Shown: positions 61,227 to 64,000 of the stretch, piece after piece | Position numbering within the stretch: the first letter of the stretch is position 1 | Layout of the letters: each line of letters begins with the position of its first letter | From: Nitrosarchaeum sp. | GTDB taxonomy: Archaea; Thermoproteota; Nitrososphaeria; Nitrososphaerales; Nitrosopumilaceae | Length of the DNA stretch: 64,000 nucleotides | Assembly: GCA_025699025.1 (NCBI GenBank) | Contig: JAILWJ010000003.1 | Coordinates: 340,192-404,191 of the forward strand | Direction of reading: 5' to 3' | Notes under the pieces: model-generated | Told to the model about the DNA's origin: nothing | Databases searched by the model: none | What the model saw: only the letters and a program-made list of their open reading frames with translations | Program-made: the position numbers and the translations under genes

Positions 61227-62618
61227 TTGAGCCAAATAGTAACAAAAAACCCTGCAACAGGTGAGGATATTGCAAGATACAATGTAATGGGAAAAGAGGA
61301 GGTTTTTCAGCTAGTTGGCAAAGCAAAGAGAGCATTTCCAGAGTGGAAGAAAGATTATGAGAAGAGAAGAAGTTACATTTACAATTTAGTTGAGTATCTA
61401 AAAAAACACAAGACAGAGCTTGCAAGGATATCCACATTAGAGATGGGCAAAGCGCTCAAAGAATCGATCGGTGAGGTTGAAAAATGCGCATGGGCACTTG
61501 AGTTCTATGCCGATCATGGAGACAGTTTTCTTTCAGACGAAGTTCTAAACACGGACGCCAGGAAAAGTTTTCTGACGTTTGAGCCACTAGGAGTAGTTGG
61601 CTCAATTATGCCATGGAATTTTCCATATTGGCAGGCATTGCGATTTGCAGCACCATGTCTAATGGCAGGAAATGTAATAGTAATGAAACCATCCAGAATC
61701 ACAATGCAGTCAGGCATTGAGATAGAAAAGGCATTTACAGAATCTGGCATTCCAGACGGGGTATTTCAAACGGTTGTAGGCAGTGTAGAATCTGCAAATC
61801 ATCTAATTGATTCTGATGTTAATGCTGTTACATTTACTGGAAGCACGAATGCAGGAGCAAAAGTTGGTGAAAGGGCAGCAATGAATTTGAAGAAATGTGT
61901 TTTGGAATTAGGTGGAAGTGATCCATTTATCGTGCTTGATGATGCAATAATTGAAAAAGCTGCTGAGGGGGCAGTCAAGGGCAGATTTATCAACTGTGGT
62001 CAGAGCTGTGTTGCATCAAAGAGATTCTTTGTTGGCAAAAACATTGCAGAAGACTTTATCGAATTATTTATCAAAAGAGCATCTCAGTTAAAAGTAGGAG
62101 ACCCAACATCATTAGAGACTGATGTAGGTCCATTATCAAGTAAGGACGGTCTAGAAACTATTTCGGGCATAGTAGAAGATGCAAAAGAAAAGGGTGCTGA
62201 AATTCTTTTGGGGGGTTCTAAGATTGATGGAAATGGATACTTTTACCAACCTACAATTCTCACAAACATAAAACCAAATATGAGAATTGCAAATGAGGAA
62301 ACTTTTGGTCCAGTTGCACCGATAACTGTGGTAGATAATGAAAGTGAGGCCATAAGACTTGCGAACGATACGGAGTTTGGGCTAGGAGCTAGTATTTGGA
62401 CGCAAGATCTTGCAAAGGCCGAGAAAATGTCAAGACGTATTGAATCTGGAATAGTAAGTGTAAATAATGTTGTCATTTCAGATCCTAGAATTCCATTTGG
62501 CGGAATAAAACACAGTGGGTTTGGACGAGAGTTGTCAAGATACGGAATGTTGGAATTTGTCAATATTAAATCTGTCAGATTTTATGACAATCTCACTCAT
62601 CATCATTATGTAGAATAG
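61227..62618 (+). CDS. Aldehyde dehydrogenase (succinate-semialdehyde type)
   Basis: 463 residues. Motifs: LEMGKALKESIGEVEKCAWA, GSIMPWNFPYWQALRFAAPC, KPSRITMQSGIEIEKAFTES, the NAD loop VTFTGSTNAGAKVGERA, catalytic Glu in VLELGGSDPFIVLDD and catalytic Cys in INCGQSCVASKRFFV. Closest to succinate-semialdehyde dehydrogenases of the ALDH family. The 4-hydroxybutyrate arm of carbon fixation uses succinate semialdehyde in the other direction, so a link is conceivable. TTG start. Confidence 0.9.
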   Translation: MSQIVTKNPATGEDIARYNVMGKEEVFQLVGKAKRAFPEWKKDYEKRRSYIYNLVEYLKKHKTELARISTLEMGKALKESIGEVEKCAWALEFYADHGDSFLSDEVLNTDARKSFLTFEPLGVVGSIMPWNFPYWQALRFAAPCLMAGNVIVMKPSRITMQSGIEIEKAFTESGIPDGVFQTVVGSVESANHLIDSDVNAVTFTGSTNAGAKVGERAAMNLKKCVLELGGSDPFIVLDDAIIEKAAEGAVKGRFINCGQSCVASKRFFVGKNIAEDFIELFIKRASQLKVGDPTSLETDVGPLSSKDGLETISGIVEDAKEKGAEILLGGSKIDGNGYFYQPTILTNIKPNMRIANEETFGPVAPITVVDNESEAIRLANDTEFGLGASIWTQDLAKAEKMSRRIESGIVSVNNVVISDPRIPFGGIKHSGFGRELSRYGMLEFVNIKSVRFYDNLTHHHYVE

Positions 62619-62639
62619 ACTAAACTACACAATTGGGGT

Positions 62640-62909
62640 TTATTCTTCAAATTCATCATCGTAATCGCATTCTTCTAGTTCAATATACGTGGGATTCCCA
62701 TCATCTCCAAAATAGATCTCTACACATATGTCAGATGCCAAGGTTGTAGCCAAGGTTTCGATCAATTCTTTTGGAAAATTCCCCAATCTGGCAGGATTTG
62801 ATGAATGGCGAAATTCTGTAATCTCATCTTCATGATAAAAATCAATCTCAATATCACCATTGACGTATTTTCTTACACCCACGACTTGGCCAAAAATACT
62901 ATGCGACAA
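62640..62909 (-). CDS. Small acidic protein, unknown
   Basis: 89 residues, acidic (pI clearly low; end ECDYDDEFEE). Beta-rich start FGQVVGVRKYVNGDIEIDFY and EIYFGDDGNPTYIELEE. No motif recognised. Two nt from the hemerythrin gene, probably the same transcript. Confidence 0.75.
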   Translation of the reverse strand: MSHSIFGQVVGVRKYVNGDIEIDFYHEDEITEFRHSSNPARLGNFPKELIETLATTLASDICVEIYFGDDGNPTYIELEECDYDDEFEE

Positions 62910-62911
62910 GT

Positions 62912-63469
62912 TCAGGCTCCATGTAGAGATACGTCTTTAGTTAAAGTTTCAGCCAGCTTTTCATAATGTTCTCGTGTTTTTCCTGTTTCTTGGAGTTTTG
63001 ATTGCTCAATGTCATCAAGTTCCTTGTTGACCTTCTCTGAAACGTACTGTAAACGAGCTTCGGCCATCATAAACAATCGGTTGTTTTCTTTCCATAGATG
63101 TTCTGTAATGTGTTCTATGTATTGTTTCATGTCATTAATCAGAGATTCGGAGTTTCCTGAAGAAAGATATTCCTTGGCAGACTCTTCCATGTGCTTGCCA
63201 ATCTCTCTGGAACGCTCATGATCAATTAACATCATTGCAATGGGTCCCATGTTCCGTGGCATTCCTGCTTGTTCCAATGCAGGAAATAGTGAATTTTCTT
63301 CCTTGCTATGATGACACACATCGGTAAAGTTTTTTGAAAAGTCAATCACAGGCAGCAATATTGATTCTGGAATTTGTTTACCATCTGAAAGCAACTGAAC
63401 TGTAGACTCCATGGCTTTGATGACTTTTTCTATAAGTTCATGATCTTTTCGTAATGATGCAGTTGACAT
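62912..63469 (-). CDS. Hemerythrin-like HHE-domain protein
   Basis: 185 residues, four-helix bundle. Ligand motifs: LRKDHELIEKVIKAMESTVQ, DVCHHSKEENSLFPALEQAG, MLIDHERSREIGKHMEES and HITEHLWKENNRLFMMAEAR, giving the His/Glu set for a non-heme di-iron site. It may sense or store oxygen, or respond to oxidative or nitrosative stress. No sensory domain is fused. Confidence 0.9.
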   Translation of the reverse strand: MSTASLRKDHELIEKVIKAMESTVQLLSDGKQIPESILLPVIDFSKNFTDVCHHSKEENSLFPALEQAGMPRNMGPIAMMLIDHERSREIGKHMEESAKEYLSSGNSESLINDMKQYIEHITEHLWKENNRLFMMAEARLQYVSEKVNKELDDIEQSKLQETGKTREHYEKLAETLTKDVSLHGA

Positions 63470-63564
63470 ATTACCATGTTAAAAAAAAGAGTATCTATAT
63501 CTTTTTTTAGATGAATAATTAAAAGATAGGAAATTAGTTAACGACTCGTCGCTAACCGTTCGAT
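63470..63564. other. Intergenic region
   Basis: 95 nt, AT-rich, with the hemerythrin promoter (TATCTATATC-like element near 63490). No gene seen. Confidence 0.3.
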
Positions 63565-63810
63565 TTAACGATTTGAAAGACTTTTTGATTTAACAAATGC
63601 CCAAATCTTTTTGGTCATTTCACTTGGTGCAATAGGTTTCTTTCCAAAAACATCCTCTACAGTCTCTTTGCGCCCTGCAAAGCTAATTGCATAACCACCA
63701 AATGCTTTTTTACCAGATGATGATTTAGATTTTGGTTTCTTACTAGTGCTTTTTGGTGTAGTCTTTTTTGCTGTTGTTTTTTTCTTTGGAGCTTTCTTTT
63801 TTACTGCCAA
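63565..63810 (-). CDS. Lys-rich H1-like protein with short C-terminal helix
   Basis: 81 residues. Residues 1-35 are a histone-H1-like Lys/Thr/Ser/Pro tail (KKKAPKKKTTAKKTTPKSTS). A short linker leads to VFGKKPIAPSEMTKKIWAFV, which recalls the start of a SWIB domain (K-x-L-W-x-Y-I-K) but is far too short to be complete. Probably a nucleoid or DNA-binding protein. No other chromatin genes nearby. Confidence 0.75.
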   Translation of the reverse strand: MAVKKKAPKKKTTAKKTTPKSTSKKPKSKSSSGKKAFGGYAISFAGRKETVEDVFGKKPIAPSEMTKKIWAFVKSKSLSNR

Positions 63811-63846
63811 TTTCTTGTAATTTTATTCTAAATTCAATATAAGAAC
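63811..63846. other. Short gap
   Basis: 36 nt between the Lys-rich gene and the RibD-type gene; no feature seen. Confidence 0.2.
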
Positions 63847-64000
63847 TTACACTTTGATGTAATGCAAAAGCAGATGATTTTCAAGCCTCTTTACGGATTT
63901 TAGTTCAAGTTTGGGAGATCTTGCAATTTTTGCAAATCCCCGGCCCTCTGCAAATGTAACAGCATTAGATCCACCAATAACAAAAGGCGATATGGTTATC
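63847..64000 (-). CDS. 2,5-diamino-6-ribosylaminopyrimidinone phosphate reductase C-terminus (partial)
   Basis: The last 50 codons of a RibD C-terminal-type reductase (archaeal ArfC/RIB7), which reduces the riboflavin precursor using NADPH. Visible: ITISPFVIGGSNAVTFAEGR, then LKSVKRLENHLLLHYIKV, a typical family end. The N-terminal half lies beyond the window end. It supports the presence of riboflavin/F420 synthesis and a role for the creatininase gene at 4967. Confidence 0.82.
   Translation of the reverse strand, partial: ITISPFVIGGSNAVTFAEGRGFAKIARSPKLELKSVKRLENHLLLHYIKV

Noticed and set aside
1-64000. CRISPR arrays, insertion sequences, prophage, integrated plasmid
   Set aside because: No regularly spaced repeats, transposases, integrases or att-like duplications were seen beside either tRNA gene.

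Overview
The window comes from the chromosome of an ammonia-oxidising archaeon of the Nitrososphaerota (Thaumarchaeota), most likely a low-GC marine or low-salinity relative of Nitrosopumilus/Nitrosarchaeum. The signs are archaeal information genes (aIF5B, L7Ae, S28e, L24e, L37e, L44e, S27e, LSm, TFE, Csl4, NAC, thermosome, TiaS, Dph2, aTrm56), AT-rich sequence, TATA boxes about 26 nt before many start codons (leaderless genes), GGTGA-type ribosome sites before internal genes, and several small zinc-ribbon or Lys-rich families that I associate with this phylum. No insertion sequence, integrase, CRISPR array or prophage is visible. The genus call is inference.

Layout. 1-3924 (minus) is an archaeal translation operon (L7Ae, S28e, L24e, Ndk, aIF5B, cut by the window edge) plus a phosphoglucosamine-mutase-type enzyme. 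tRNA-Leu(TAG) follows, then a plus-strand run of PurU, a creatininase-family protein (possible ArfB), LSm, L37e, a coiled-coil protein and RpiA. 7840-12894 (minus) holds a secreted Met/His-rich protein, a cyclic amidohydrolase, and a ubiquitin-like/E1 fusion abutting threonine synthase. 13671-21011 (minus) is a nearly complete histidine operon, hisG-D-C-HAD-B-H-A-F-I, lacking hisE; an unassigned HAD phosphatase sits where histidinol-phosphatase is needed. HMG-CoA reductase, a sugar dehydrogenase, an initiator tRNA with an enlarged D-arm, TiaS and Dph2 follow.

25972-41178 mixes TPR, MDR dehydrogenase, Csl4, PheA, GuaB, a divergent FolP-like/MptE pair (pterin cofactor synthesis), GuaA, small flavin and DUF proteins, ROK kinase, thermosome and adenine deaminase. 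41248-45909 contains L44e-S27e and, convergent to it, a tight cobalamin operon (CobD-CbiP-CbiB-CobS-CobY) whose CbiP lacks the glutaminase domain. Asd, an Lrp-type regulator and heme O synthase follow.

48516-57247 is the least understood part: tiny zinc-binding ORFs, two paralogous Trp-periodic helical proteins, unknown small proteins, a hotdog thioesterase, a SHOCT protein, UbiD, a possible proteasome-chaperone relative, an RNase H-fold candidate, an AhaH-like coiled coil, NAC and a stand-alone PUA protein. 57340-62618 (plus) has an AbrB-PhoU regulator, HflX, aTrm56, TFE, a universal stress protein and an aldehyde dehydrogenase. The window closes with a hemerythrin-like protein, a histone-H1-like Lys-rich protein and the end of a RibD-type reductase.

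How it works together: several genes supply cofactors and precursors for an autotroph (B12, pterins, riboflavin/F420, heme, histidine, threonine, phenylalanine, GMP). The most notable oddities are the glutaminase-less CbiP, the carrier-E1 fusion beside ThrC, the initiator tRNA insertion, the Trp-periodic paralog pair, and a probable ACG start in the Lrp gene.
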